Assembly (NCBI GenBank): GCA_027382625.1
Contig: JAJKFJ010020870.1
Location: 1 to 64,000 of the forward strand
From: Tetmemena sp. SeJ-2015
Taxonomy: Eukaryota > Ciliophora > Spirotrichea > Sporadotrichida > Oxytrichidae
DNA length: 64,000 nucleotides
Direction: 5' to 3'
Each line of letters starts with the position of its first letter. Position 1 is the first letter of the stretch. The position numbers and the translations under genes were made by a program. Of the stretch, positions 21,075 through 30,606 are shown one piece after another. The notes beneath the pieces were generated by a model. It saw only the letters and a program-made list of their open reading frames with translations, ran no database searches and was not told the DNA's origin.

Positions 21075-22990
21075 CTTTCATCGGGCACCAGGGCAAGACA
21101 GCTATGGTTGCGGGTGTGTGGTTGGGCAACATGTATATAAACACCTCTGCGCTTGCGGTTATAATTGGCCTCAATAATGCAGTAGCTACGCTCGCCTCTC
21201 AATCCTACGGCCAGGGTAACTTGCCTCTGTGCGGCACTTACCTCAACAGGGGGCGCGTCGTGGCCCTTCTCTCTTTTGTGTTCATTATCCCAATTTTGCT
21301 TATGGCAGGACCCTTCTTCCGCTTCATCAACGTGGACGAAGAGTCTAGCGCATATGCACAGCAGTACATCACAATCCTCATTCCCAGTCTTGTACTCAGG
21401 CCCAGTTTTTTATAAATAAATGAAAAGAATTTTATTCAAGTAGTTAATTTCTTAACGATTTTTTCTTTTAAATTAGTTTAAATCCTGTCATAATGTTTAT
21501 CTTTGTGATGTTAAATTTGTAAAACAGGGATTCTTTTAGGCGACTTGGTGAATACATAAGATTTGCTCTTCCTTCTATGCTTATGAACTGTTTAGAATGG
21601 TGGAATTTTGAAGTTTAAACACTTTTAGCGAGCTTTGTGTCCATGAATGCAACTGGTGCACAAGTAAAATTAACTTATAAAATAAGATAATAAAAGATAT
21701 TTGTTTCTAACCTAGTTTAATAATCCTGAACTTAATGTTCGTATACTTTTGCGTAACGCTCGGACTGTAGATAGCTGCATGCTCTTTGATTGGCTAAGCT
21801 ATCGGGGCTCAAAATATTCCGCTGGCTTATCGGTATAGAAAATACTTACTTGCTTTTGGCTTTACTTTGTCCCTATTTATTAAATGTAGAGTTAAAGTTA
21901 AATATGATGATCAAAGGTGAGAGAATAATATAGATCTTAAGTATTTTTCAGAAGACTATCTAATTGAAATTAGAGTATTCTTTTAAAATAATGACACTAA
22001 ATAAGAGCAGAGACTATTTTAAAAAATTTATAAAATTTTACAAGACAAAAAAACATATAAAGGAAGATTAAATATATCACTGAAGTAGTATTTTGAATTT
22101 TGCCAATATTAATACTTTAATATTAACGTATAATATCAGATTTATTCATTTTTACTTGGGTTTCATTTTAATGAGCAATAATTATAAATTTAATAAATAC
22201 ATTTATACATTTGTCCTTAATTTAGGGACTCTCGCTTTATCTGTTTCGAGGAATCTATGCTAACTTTTTCACAAACATCCCAGCTTTTTTATTAAAAAAA
22301 AACAAGTCTAATTAAATTAAACCTTTAGTTGAGATCATGGCAGATACATGCAAAATAAATTGAGTTGAACTAAAGCAATATGTTTCAATAAATGAGAATT
22401 GAGTTTAGTGTCAGTGATGCTAATCTTTGACTGCTCTAATGGCTGGCTGCAAGGAATAATCCGAGGACTAGGGCAGCTAGGGGAAGCCACCTTCGGCATT
22501 TTATTTTGTATGTATGCTCTCTGCCTACCCTTTGGATATTTATTCGGACTTCACCTCGGCTATGGACTCAAAGGCCTCTGGCTAGGAATTAAAAAGCTAA
22601 CTTTTTAGTTTTAGCAAAATAAATTAAAAATATTATAGATTTGAAAGAATGATGATAGGTGTCTTCGTGATGATGGTGTTCTAATTGTATCTGGTCACCT
22701 TCAGATTCTAAAAATTTAAACTTATTTTATTGGAAGATTCGATTGGAAGTAAATTGCAGAGGAGGCTCAGCTCAGAAGTTAAAATGAATAAGAGAAGTAA
22801 GATAGTGATAAATTGATGGACAAGAGGGAACTATATTATCTAGACGAAAGTGAAGAAAGCGCTTACTTACTAAAGAATAGCTTATCGATAGCAAATGATT
22901 TGTAATACTATAAAATGAACATTAAAGATTTCAAACACAGATTTCAACAAAAATGGCTTTTAAAATATGAAATTATTTCAAACTAAACAC
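21075..22990 (+). pseudogene. MATE transporter, incomplete copy A
   Basis: 21078-21405 is about 95% identical to copy B (23461-23790): GHQGKTAMVAGVWLGNMYIN, LNNAVATLASQSYGQGNLPL. It starts abruptly without the N-terminal exon. A one-base loss turns L-S-A-Q-F-D into L-R-P-S-F. The roughly 270-bp segment that follows in B is absent; homology resumes at 21530 (RDSFRRLGEYIRFALPSMLM). Later blocks give LQIAACSLIGQAIGAQNIPL (21760), LYLFRGIYANFFTN (22236), GWLQGIIRGLGQLGEATFGI (22440) and a basic tail from about 22740. Either a pseudogene or a copy whose missing MDS lies elsewhere. Confidence 0.75.
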
Positions 22991-23166
22991 ATTTGTAATT
23001 TGAATTTAATTTTTAACAGAAAAATTCATAGAATTATTTTAATAAAACAAATTTAAGAAAATTTATAAAGGGAAAATTCAGTAAGACGGGCAATTATTTG
23101 ATTGATTTAATACAAAATTGAAAAAGTTTAATAAAGCTCTATAATTATTAAGTAAGCAGGCTAATT

Positions 23167-25023
23167 ATGCAAACTGATTCAAAGTCAAGCCAGGAGGCAC
23201 AGCACTATATTATTCTTTAATATTTGCCCAATTTAATGCATCGAAAGGAGCTTGCAAAGAAATTTCTTGAGGAATAGAATAAATATTAACTGGAATAACT
23301 AAGTGAGACAACGATAGATTAATTGAATAATTTTATTGGAGATGGCAAATCTATGGAAAAAGAAAAAAGTGCCAAAGAGATTTGCAAAAATATACTAAAG
23401 ATCATGATCCCTGGATCTATTGCTATGAGCTCATAAATCTTCATCGAAGTAATCAATCTCACTTTCATCGGTCACCAGGGCAAGACAGCTATGGTGGCAG
23501 GTGTGGGGTTGGGCAACATGTACATAAACACCTCTGCGCTTGCGGTTATAATTGGCCTTAACAATGCAATAGCTACGCTCGCCTCTCAATCCTACTGCCA
23601 GGGTAACTTGCCTCTGTGCGGCACATACCTCAACAGGGGGCGCGTTGTGGCTCTGCTCTCTTTTGTGTTCATCATCCCAGTTCTACTTATGGCAGGACCC
23701 TTCTTCCGCTTCATCAACGTGGACGAAGAGTCGAGCGCATATGCACAACAGTACATCACAATCCTCATTCCCAGTCTTGTACTCAGCGCCCAGTTTGACA
23801 TCACCAAGACATTTTAATTAAATACTTATTCTTGAACTGCTTCGAGTATACTAATGTACAAATGACTATTCAGCTAATTACGACACCGCTTCACATCATA
23901 TGGTCTTACATCTTTGTGAGTGTATACTAACTAGAGTTACAAGGCACTGCCATATGCACTCTTATTACTACCGCAATCAATTATATAAGAGATTGATTCC
24001 TCATATTAAAATTTTGTAGCGATAAACTTGTATGTGACCTATTTGCTGCCAAATTTGAAAGAAGCTTGGTTCTTACCAAACAGGGATTCTTTTAGGGGCT
24101 TAGGTGACTACGTTAAGGTCGCTGTACCCTCAATGCTAATGACATGCTTGGAGTGGTGGACTTTTGAGATCCAAACCTTTTTCGCCAGTTTTATCTCAGT
24201 TGATGCTACCGGGTCGCAAGTAAATTATTTCAAGTGTAATCTTAATCTTACATAATGAGATATGGTTTAATAATTTTGCACATCATGTATGTGTATTTCT
24301 GTATTACCTTGGGACTTCAAATCGCAGGCTATTCTCTAATTGGGCAAGCAATTGGTCAAAATAACATCCCACTTGCAAAGCGCTACAGGAAGTTCTTATT
24401 CATGTTTGGACTGGGCTTTACTCTCTTCGAAGGATTTTCATTGTTGATCTTTAGGCATCCCATCACTAACTTCTTTACTGATATCCCAGCTTAGTAATAC
24501 AAAAATAAAGCATTTAAACTGCTTTAATAGAGTTGACTGCAGATGCTTGCCTGGTTGTTTGGGTGATGTTGATGTGTGATTGCACCTAGGGATGGCTGTA
24601 AGGCTTAATTAGAGGATTGGGTCAGTTCAAGGAAGCTACCTTTGCACTTCTCTTCTGTATGTATGCACTGTGCCTACCTTTGGGCTACTTGTTCGGACTA
24701 CATTTAGGCTATGGACTTAAAGGTCTATGGGTTGTTTAATTAATAAATAGTTTGATGATATTTTATAAGCTTGGAATGACGATAGGAGTATTTACCCTGG
24801 CTATGATCTTTATCTTCCTTATTACAGTCAGATTTTATTTCTTCTTAATTATTAGTTACATTTTTTACTTCTTAGATTCGACTGGAATAAGATAGCTCTT
24901 TAGGCAAAGGAGAGGAGTGATAAAGAGACTCAAAAGCACGAAGATTACAAAATTATGGATAAGATCGCCAATCTAGAAAGCTATGAGAATAGAGACAGTC
25001 TTAAGGAAAAACTTCTGCCTTGA
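23167..25023 (+). CDS. MATE-family multidrug/toxin extrusion transporter, copy B
   Basis: Likely a polytopic membrane protein exporting organic cations or metabolites by H+ or Na+ antiport. The ATG at 23167 precedes an about 75-residue hydrophilic tail. Then come the MATE N-half (MIPGSIAMSSQIFIEVINLT, LGNMYINTSALAVIIGLNNA, LASQSYCQGNLPLCGTYLNR) and the C-half (LQIAGYSLIGQAIGQNNIPL, GLIRGLGQFKEATFALLFCM). A charged C-tail ends in TGA at 25021-25023. The MATE pattern A-T-x-x-S-Q-x-x-G-x-x-N is visible. IESs at 23814-23830 and about 23981-24026, plus inserts near 24220-24265, 24495-24530, 24736-24770 and 24830-24880, interrupt it; the last may be an intron. It has no obvious lesion, unlike its neighbours. 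Confidence 0.85.
23814..23830. other. IES (17 bp), pointer ATT
   Basis: Removal of 17 bp joins K-T-F to L-N-C-F, matching R-T-F-L-N-C-F in copy C. ATT occurs at 23811-23813 and 23828-23830. Confidence 0.75.
23981..24026. other. probable IES, pointer AA
   Basis: Deletion gives T-A-I-N-L-Y-V-T-Y-L-L-P-N in frame, aligning with T-S-L-N-V-V-C-I-W-S-Y in copy C. The pointer is only two bases, so exact ends are uncertain. Confidence 0.5.
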
Positions 25024-25501
25024 ACACACAAATTGAAGAATAATATACAGAGTAAGAAAGATAGATAGTATACATAATAGAAAGACACATCAGTTTTAAT
25101 AATTTACTTTTACTTCCAGTACCTATATACTTTACTTTAATATCAGAAAATATATGTAGCACTCACTCATAAGTTAAGTATTTAATTTAGAGAAAAATAA
25201 AAATAATTTAAATTTGTAAAGGTCTTGAAATGAAACAAAGTAGCGCAAAAGAAGACGAGAAATTTATAAAAGTAGGTTAGAATAAGGAACTTATCACAGA
25301 GAATAAATTTATGATAAAAGATGAATCGATAGACCTCAGTTAAAATAATAAGACGAACTTAATTAAGGACATATTTAGGATTGGAATTCCTGCATCAGTA
25401 GCTGGTAGCTCATAGATCTTAATAGAGATAATAAACCTAGCTTTTATTGGACACATAGGAAATACTCAAATGATTGCTGGAGTAGGACTTGGAAATATGT
25501 A

Positions 25502-25548
25502 ATCTATTAAATAAAGATCTCATTTCCCTACATTGGTTTATAGTTTTA
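25502..25548. other. IES, pointer TA
   Basis: Deletion joins G-N-M to Y-I-N-A, exactly as in copies A and B, which are uninterrupted here. TA at 25500-25501 and 25547-25548. Confidence 0.8.
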
Positions 25549-26211
25549 CATAAACGCTACTGCGGTTGCAGTTTTCGTTGGCTTGAATAACTCAATAGCA
25601 ACTTTTGTATCTCAATCTTATGGTTCAAATAACCTAGAGCTCTGTGGGTTATACTTGAACCGAGGTAGGATAGTTACACTTCTATCTTTCTTTGCTATAA
25701 TTCCAATCCTGTTCTTGGCTTAAAATTTCTTCGCCCTCATTTAGATAGATGAAGAGACGTGATAGTTCTCCCAACAATACATCCAGGCTATAATGCCTGC
25801 TCTCTTTATGCAAGCAGAGTTCGATATAGTGAGAACTTTCTTGAATTGCTTTGGAAAAGCCAGAGTGGCTATGGTTATTTAACTTTCAACCTTAGGCTTT
25901 CATTTGTTGTGGAGTTATCTGCTAGTAGTGAAGCTTGATTTACAACTACTAGGAACTGCCTATGCCAACATCATCACTACTTCACTAAATGTTGTATGTA
26001 TTTGGAGCTATATGCATCTTAGGTAGAAGGAATTCAAGGAGTCCTGGTGATTACCAAATCGATAGTCTTTATTGAATCTCTGGGAATACATCTAAGTAGC
26101 TATTCCTTCGATGTTAATGACTTGCCTTGAGTGGTGGGCTTTTGAAATTTAAACTTTCTTTGCCAGCTTCATATCAGTTTAAGCTACTGCTGCGCAGGTT
26201 ATAGTTCTAAA

Positions 26212-26246
26212 ATACTTCAAGCAATAAATTTATTAATAGTTCTAAA
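26212..26246. other. IES, 11-bp pointer ATAGTTCTAAA
   Basis: Perfect direct repeats at 26201-26211 and 26236-26246. Removal leaves A-A-Q-V-I-V-L-N-I-L-Y-L-Y-F in frame. Confidence 0.92.
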
Positions 26247-26602
26247 TATACTCTATCTGTACTTCACAATAACATTAGGACTGCAAGTTGCAGGCTATTC
26301 TCTGATCGGAAACGCAATTGGAAAGAACAATGTTTCACTAGCCAAATCATATCGAAGCATAATTTTCCAAGTTGGAATAGGAATGACACTATTCCATACT
26401 ACTTCTATTTACCTGCTTCGAAATAACATAGCTTATTTCTTCACAAATATTTTTTCGTTATAAAGTAAGAGTTTATTTTTATATTGAAGAGTTGAGAATG
26501 ATAATTGGCTAGACTCTAAAAATAGTTGCTCTTGTTTAAATAGTAGACTGTACTCAAGGCTGGCTTCAAGGAATCATAGAGGACTTGGTAGATTCAGAGA
26601 AG

Positions 26603-26642
26603 GAATATTAAATAAATTTATGCTCTTTAAATATATGAGAAG
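26603..26642. other. IES, pointer GAGAAG
   Basis: GAGAAG at 26597-26602 and 26637-26642. Removal gives R-F-R-E-A-T-I-G, aligned to Q-F-K-E-A-T-F-A in copy B. Confidence 0.9.
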
Positions 26643-27071
26643 CAACAATTGGATAAATCATGAGTCTGTACGGCCTCTGTCTCCCTCTGGGCTGGTATTT
26701 CGGGATAACTCTTTAGTTTTAGCTTAATGGGTTGTGGATAGGAATGTTTGTGGGTCTATTTTTCATGGCCCTCTACTTTATTTACCTTATATGCTTCAAG
26801 TTCGATTGGGAGCAAATCGCCTAAGACGTTTAACTTCGAAATCTAAGGGACTAACTCACTTTAAATCGCTATAGTTAAAGTAAGAAACTAAACGAGGAAC
26901 TTATAGATAACTAATATAGAGAGTAGACACTGACTACTAAAGATGTCTGAGAAACTTGAATGAACTTAATTGAACTCAATACTATTTTACTCTCTTTTGG
27001 AATCACTAATCGCTTATTTGTCTTATCTATTAAGATTGTTAGAGACAGAGAGAATTCTATAATTAAATTTA

Positions 27072-30057
27072 ATGATTAATTCAATTTTCAAAGTCGCTAA
27101 CAACATGTAAGCTATTTCCTACGCAGACATTTCTAAACACTCCCATCAAACTAAGTCTCACTATTTAACTCTAGAAAGGACAAGGTCGGCAACGCCACTG
27201 AGTTCCAAGCAATCCTCAAGGAATGTACTTCAAACGAGAACTGGAATATCTCCAATTCTTTGTTTATAATTATTATTCTAAGCTGCAGATAATCGCAGAC
27301 CATTCCTACAACTGGTAAGTGGGTGAATCATATACTACAGTATTTAAAAATTTCCTACTCTGATATATCTCATTCAACTTCTAAACTTATTCTTGGAACA
27401 ATATTTCAATTATCCTAAATTCAAAACCTTAAGTGATTGATAAAGGGTCCAAGAGTTATTAGGAGTATTGTCCATAGTTTATTTAAGCAATCTAAACGTT
27501 CGTTTATAGGAATGACTACACTGTGATAATGCAGCACATGTGGAAGAAGCTGAACTGCAAGCCCAAGGAGTGGAGACGTATCTTCAAGGCCCTCCATGCC
27601 CTCGAATATCTGGCTAAGAATGGAGCTCCCAGGTGCATCCAAGAGCTGAAGGATGACTTGTTCAAGATCAGAGCTCTGCAAGACTTCTCTTTCTCAGAGA
27701 ACGGAGTGGATAGAGGCCAAGGTGGTAAGTAGAGAATTTAAATTACCTTTCGCTAGGTTACCATTCTTCCTTTTTAAAGAAGAAACTTCCATTGCGTTTC
27801 TCAAATTTGAGGATGCTTAATTAACTATCTCTGTAGTGAGGGACAAGTCAAGAGCCTTGTGTGAGTTACTCAGTGACCCTTATAAGCTTTAGCAGGAGAG
27901 AGAGTATGCCAAATAGACTAGAGATTATTATAACGAGAATGATGAACATATGTCTTATCATATTAAAGTAAGTTAGAGATAAGTTCTCAGGTATCTCCTC
28001 AACCTCAAGTGATGGCACTCAAGGCTCCACTGGCACAAAGAGCAACTTTTAGAATAACAACTCCTCCTCGGCCGCCCCTGCTTCTGGCAAATTCGGAGGT
28101 TTTGGTTCCGAAGACCTCACTAAGTTCGGCTATGGCCAGCCTGGCTAGTTTGGCTAAGCCTATGACCCATACGTATCCAAGACTACTGCTACTGATAAGC
28201 CTGCAACATTAAAATAACACTATCTTAAAATTTCCTTGCTAACATCCTCAACTGCCACTAATTATATCACGATATGACTTTTGTTCTAAGAAGGAAAGCA
28301 GCAAGTAGGATAACGAAAAGAAGAAGAAAAAGAAGAAGAAGAGAAAGGACAGCGACTCAGACTCCTCCAGTGATGACGACAGCAGCGACTCATCCGATGA
28401 CTCAAGCGACAGCGAGGATGAAAAGAAGAAGAAAAAGTCTAAGAAGAATGCAGAGAAGAAGAAAAAGAAGGAGCAAGATAAGCCAGCTGCTGCAAGTACT
28501 GGACTTGGAGAAGTCCCCAAGGCCACGAGGACTATTGATTCTAATGCTTAGAGTAATTAAATGTTTTACTAGCTCAAAAATTGAATGATGATTTAATTAG
28601 CCACAGAAGCAGGAAGACTTCATCGACTTCTTGTCAATGGGTTCAATACCACCAACTCAACAACCTCAAGCGTAGCCTTAAAGTGGCTTTGACAGTCTTC
28701 TTTTCGGAGGCTCAAGCGTGGCTCCCACACAACCAGCTTAGAGCAACAATCTCTTCAGCAATATGAATATCAATCAAGTGCCTCAGTAGCAACCACAGCC
28801 AAGCGCTTTCGGTTTTGCCAATCCTACTTCCAATAGCAGAGTGCAAAATTAAATGTCAGAGAAGTAATTATTAGATTTTATTGATTATGCATCTGCATTT
28901 GGCTTTACTCATACAAGCTCCTCAACAACAGCAGCAGCACATGCTTGGCTAGTAGAATTCATTCAATTCCAATCCCTTGGCTAACTTTGGTCAGCCATAA
29001 TAGCAATAGCCAGCTGCAAACTTGTTTGGAAATCTTAACATGAGCTCAGCTCAACCACAAAGAGCATCTCTTCAAGGCTTCAATCAACCTTCTATAAATT
29101 TAAGACAAATTTTTTTAAGTCCTAGCATGGCTGATCCATTTGGAGGCCTATAGATGGGTGCACACAACTAGCAGCAATAACAACATCAGCAGCCTAGTTT
29201 GTTTACTCTGTCGAAAATTTCTTTTTAAAAGTCAATTTACTCAACAGTAATAGCCCGCCTTTGGATAGTTCTAGCAGCCTGTAGCTTAACAACAACAGCA
29301 GACTCAGTTTAACTCTGGCTTCGGAAATTTTTAGAGCTAGCAACAACCCACTCAACCCTAGTAGACCTTCCAAGCTTCTACTCAGTAAAATCAATAGAGC
29401 AGTTTAATGAGCAACAACAACAGTGTAAATTAAGGAGCTTGGCCTCCAAAGAAGCAGGACGTCTGGTCAGAAGGCAGTGGCCTCTTTGACTTGAACAACT
29501 TGAAGTCAGGTGATAAGACTCTCCTTGAGACTAAGAATAGCTCTTCTGCGAATCAAACCAATCTCTTAGCCACTGCAGGCATGATTGGAAAGTCTGATGA
29601 TATTTGGGGAGGCCTAGGTAACTTGAGTAGTGGGCCTGTCCCATCTGTAAACCCTCTCATGAATAACTAGTTCGGTGCTCCTCTCGGTCAGCCAAGTAAC
29701 TTCGGAGGATTTGGACAACCTTAAGCTTAATAGAAAGGCGGTTTCCAACCTAACCCACTTGCCTTCATTGGACAATAAGTTCAGCAGCAGCCTGCCTTTG
29801 GATAACCTTAAGCTCCTCTTTTCAATCAGTAACCAGCTTTCGGTCAATTCAATCAACCTGCCATGGGAGTAGGCATGGGAATACCCCCATATAGTAATCA
29901 GCAACCAGGTGCTCAAAATCCTTTGTTCAACGGAGTAAATCCACAAGCTCAATTCGGGTATGGCGCAAATGCCCAGGCAGGTTTCAACATGAATCAAGGA
30001 GCTGCAGGTGGATTCGGTTAAAATCCTAATTCAGGCTTCGGTTTCATGCAAAAGTGA
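27072..30057 (+). CDS. ENTH-domain (epsin-like) clathrin adaptor
   Basis: An endocytic/Golgi adaptor binding phosphoinositides through its ENTH domain and clathrin machinery through a disordered tail. The ATG at 27072 gives MINSIFKVANNMQAISYADI. The ENTH core is rebuilt over two IESs and two introns (27315-27509, 27725-27836): KVGNATEFQAILKE, YTVIMQHMWKKLNCKPKEWR, RIFKALHALEYLAKNGAPRC, DFSFSENGVDRGQGVRDKSR, ALCELLSDPYKL. A Lys/Asp/Ser-rich stretch (28300-28470), QEDFIDFLSM and a long Q/N/G/F-rich tail with N-P-F/N-P-L and D-P-F motifs (28800-30050) end at TGA 30055-30057. At least eight IESs were placed; TAA/TAG code Gln dozens of times. All MDSs are in order. Confidence 0.92.
27136..27173. 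other. IES, pointer TCTA
   Basis: TCTA at 27132-27135 and 27170-27173. Removal joins A-D-I-S-R-K-D-K-V-G-N in frame. Confidence 0.85.
27260..27279. other. IES (20 bp), pointer ATTCT
   Basis: ATTCT at 27255-27259 and 27275-27279. Removal gives I-S-N-S-K-L-Q-I-I-A-D-H. Confidence 0.85.
27966..27981. other. IES (16 bp), pointer TA
   Basis: Removal restores S-Y-H-I-K-F-S-G-I-S-S. The pointer is two bases only. Confidence 0.65.
28229..28289. other. IES, pointer TAA
   Basis: TAA at 28226-28228 and 28287-28289. Joins H-Y-L to K-K-E-S-S-K in frame. Confidence 0.7.
28560..28599. other. IES, pointer TAATTA
   Basis: TAATTA at 28554-28559 and 28594-28599. Joins N-A-Q-S-N to Q-P-Q-K-Q-E-D-F in frame. 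Confidence 0.9.
28847..28916. other. IES, pointer CAA
   Basis: CAA at 28844-28846 and 28914-28916. Joins N-S-R-V-Q to A-P-Q-Q-Q. Confidence 0.8.
29091..29123. other. probable IES, pointer CCT
   Basis: 33 bp, AT-rich, between CCT repeats. It is a multiple of three and open, so retention in the mature gene cannot be excluded. Confidence 0.6.
29209..29242. other. IES, 7-bp pointer TTTACTC
   Basis: TTTACTC at 29202-29208 and 29236-29242. Joins P-S-L-F-T-Q-Q-Q-Q-P-A-F-G-Q in frame. Confidence 0.92.
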
Positions 30058-30606
30058 AGACATATAAATGAAAGGAAAGAATACGAGCTCGATTACGAAC
30101 ACAGAGAGTGATGTTGATTAGTGTTGATTCATTTATAATGTTTAAGCCTTAATGTTAAAGCTCAATCTTAATACTGATGAAGAGTCTTGAGAATAATTGA
30201 AGATAAATCGAAAGTTACTAGATAGCTATATAATATTAAATCAATATTGAATACACAACTTTGTGCACTTGCACAACACAAACCTAGAGAGTGCATCTTC
30301 AAAGGAGATTGAGCTTTGAGGAGTATATGGAAATTAGGTGATGAAAAAACCGTGCTCACCACTTAGTAGATATAATGCTGAGACCATTGAGGCACCAGAC
30401 TTTCTGAAATTTCCACATATTCCATTTTCAAAACTTATCTAACTTGAAGATGTACTCTCTTCTCTTAAAAAAAAGGAATAAGTTTGATTAGAGCTTTTAT
30501 ACTTTATGATTCACTGTATTATCTAACTACATCATCATCACTGAAGTCACAGACTTAATCATTCAGACACAATTTATTTATTTTTACGAGTCTAAGCTCT
30601 AGGGCT
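30058..30606. other. spacer between two convergent gene ends
   Basis: About 550 bp of AT-rich DNA between the ENTH gene stop (plus) and the Gln/Ser-rich gene stop (minus). No telomere-like or terminator sequence seen. Confidence 0.5.

Larger units (their letters stand above)
25230..26950 (+). pseudogene. MATE transporter copy C, with in-frame TGA codons
   Basis: The ATG at 25230 and full MATE layout are kept: RIGIPASVAGSSQILIEIIN, FVGLNNSIATFVSQSYGSNN, LQVAGYSLIGNAIGKNNVSL, IMSLYGLCLPLGWYFGITLQ, tail to TGA at 26948. Three IESs with clean pointers are present. Two TGA codons interrupt the frame at 25760-25762 (Ala in copy B) and 26048-26050 (Phe in copy B). A base is missing in G-I-I-R-G-L-G near 26572. 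All other TGA codons in the window behave as stops, so a recent pseudogene is the simplest reading. Recoding is the alternative. Confidence 0.8.

Noticed and set aside
23466..23800. additional small minus- and plus-strand ORFs in MATE copy B
   Set aside because: Shadows of the conserved transporter frame.
28248..28526. Ser/Phe-rich minus-strand ORF
   Set aside because: It is the antisense of the Lys/Asp/Ser-rich stretch of the ENTH gene; GAA/AAG-rich codons give TTC/CTT on the other strand.
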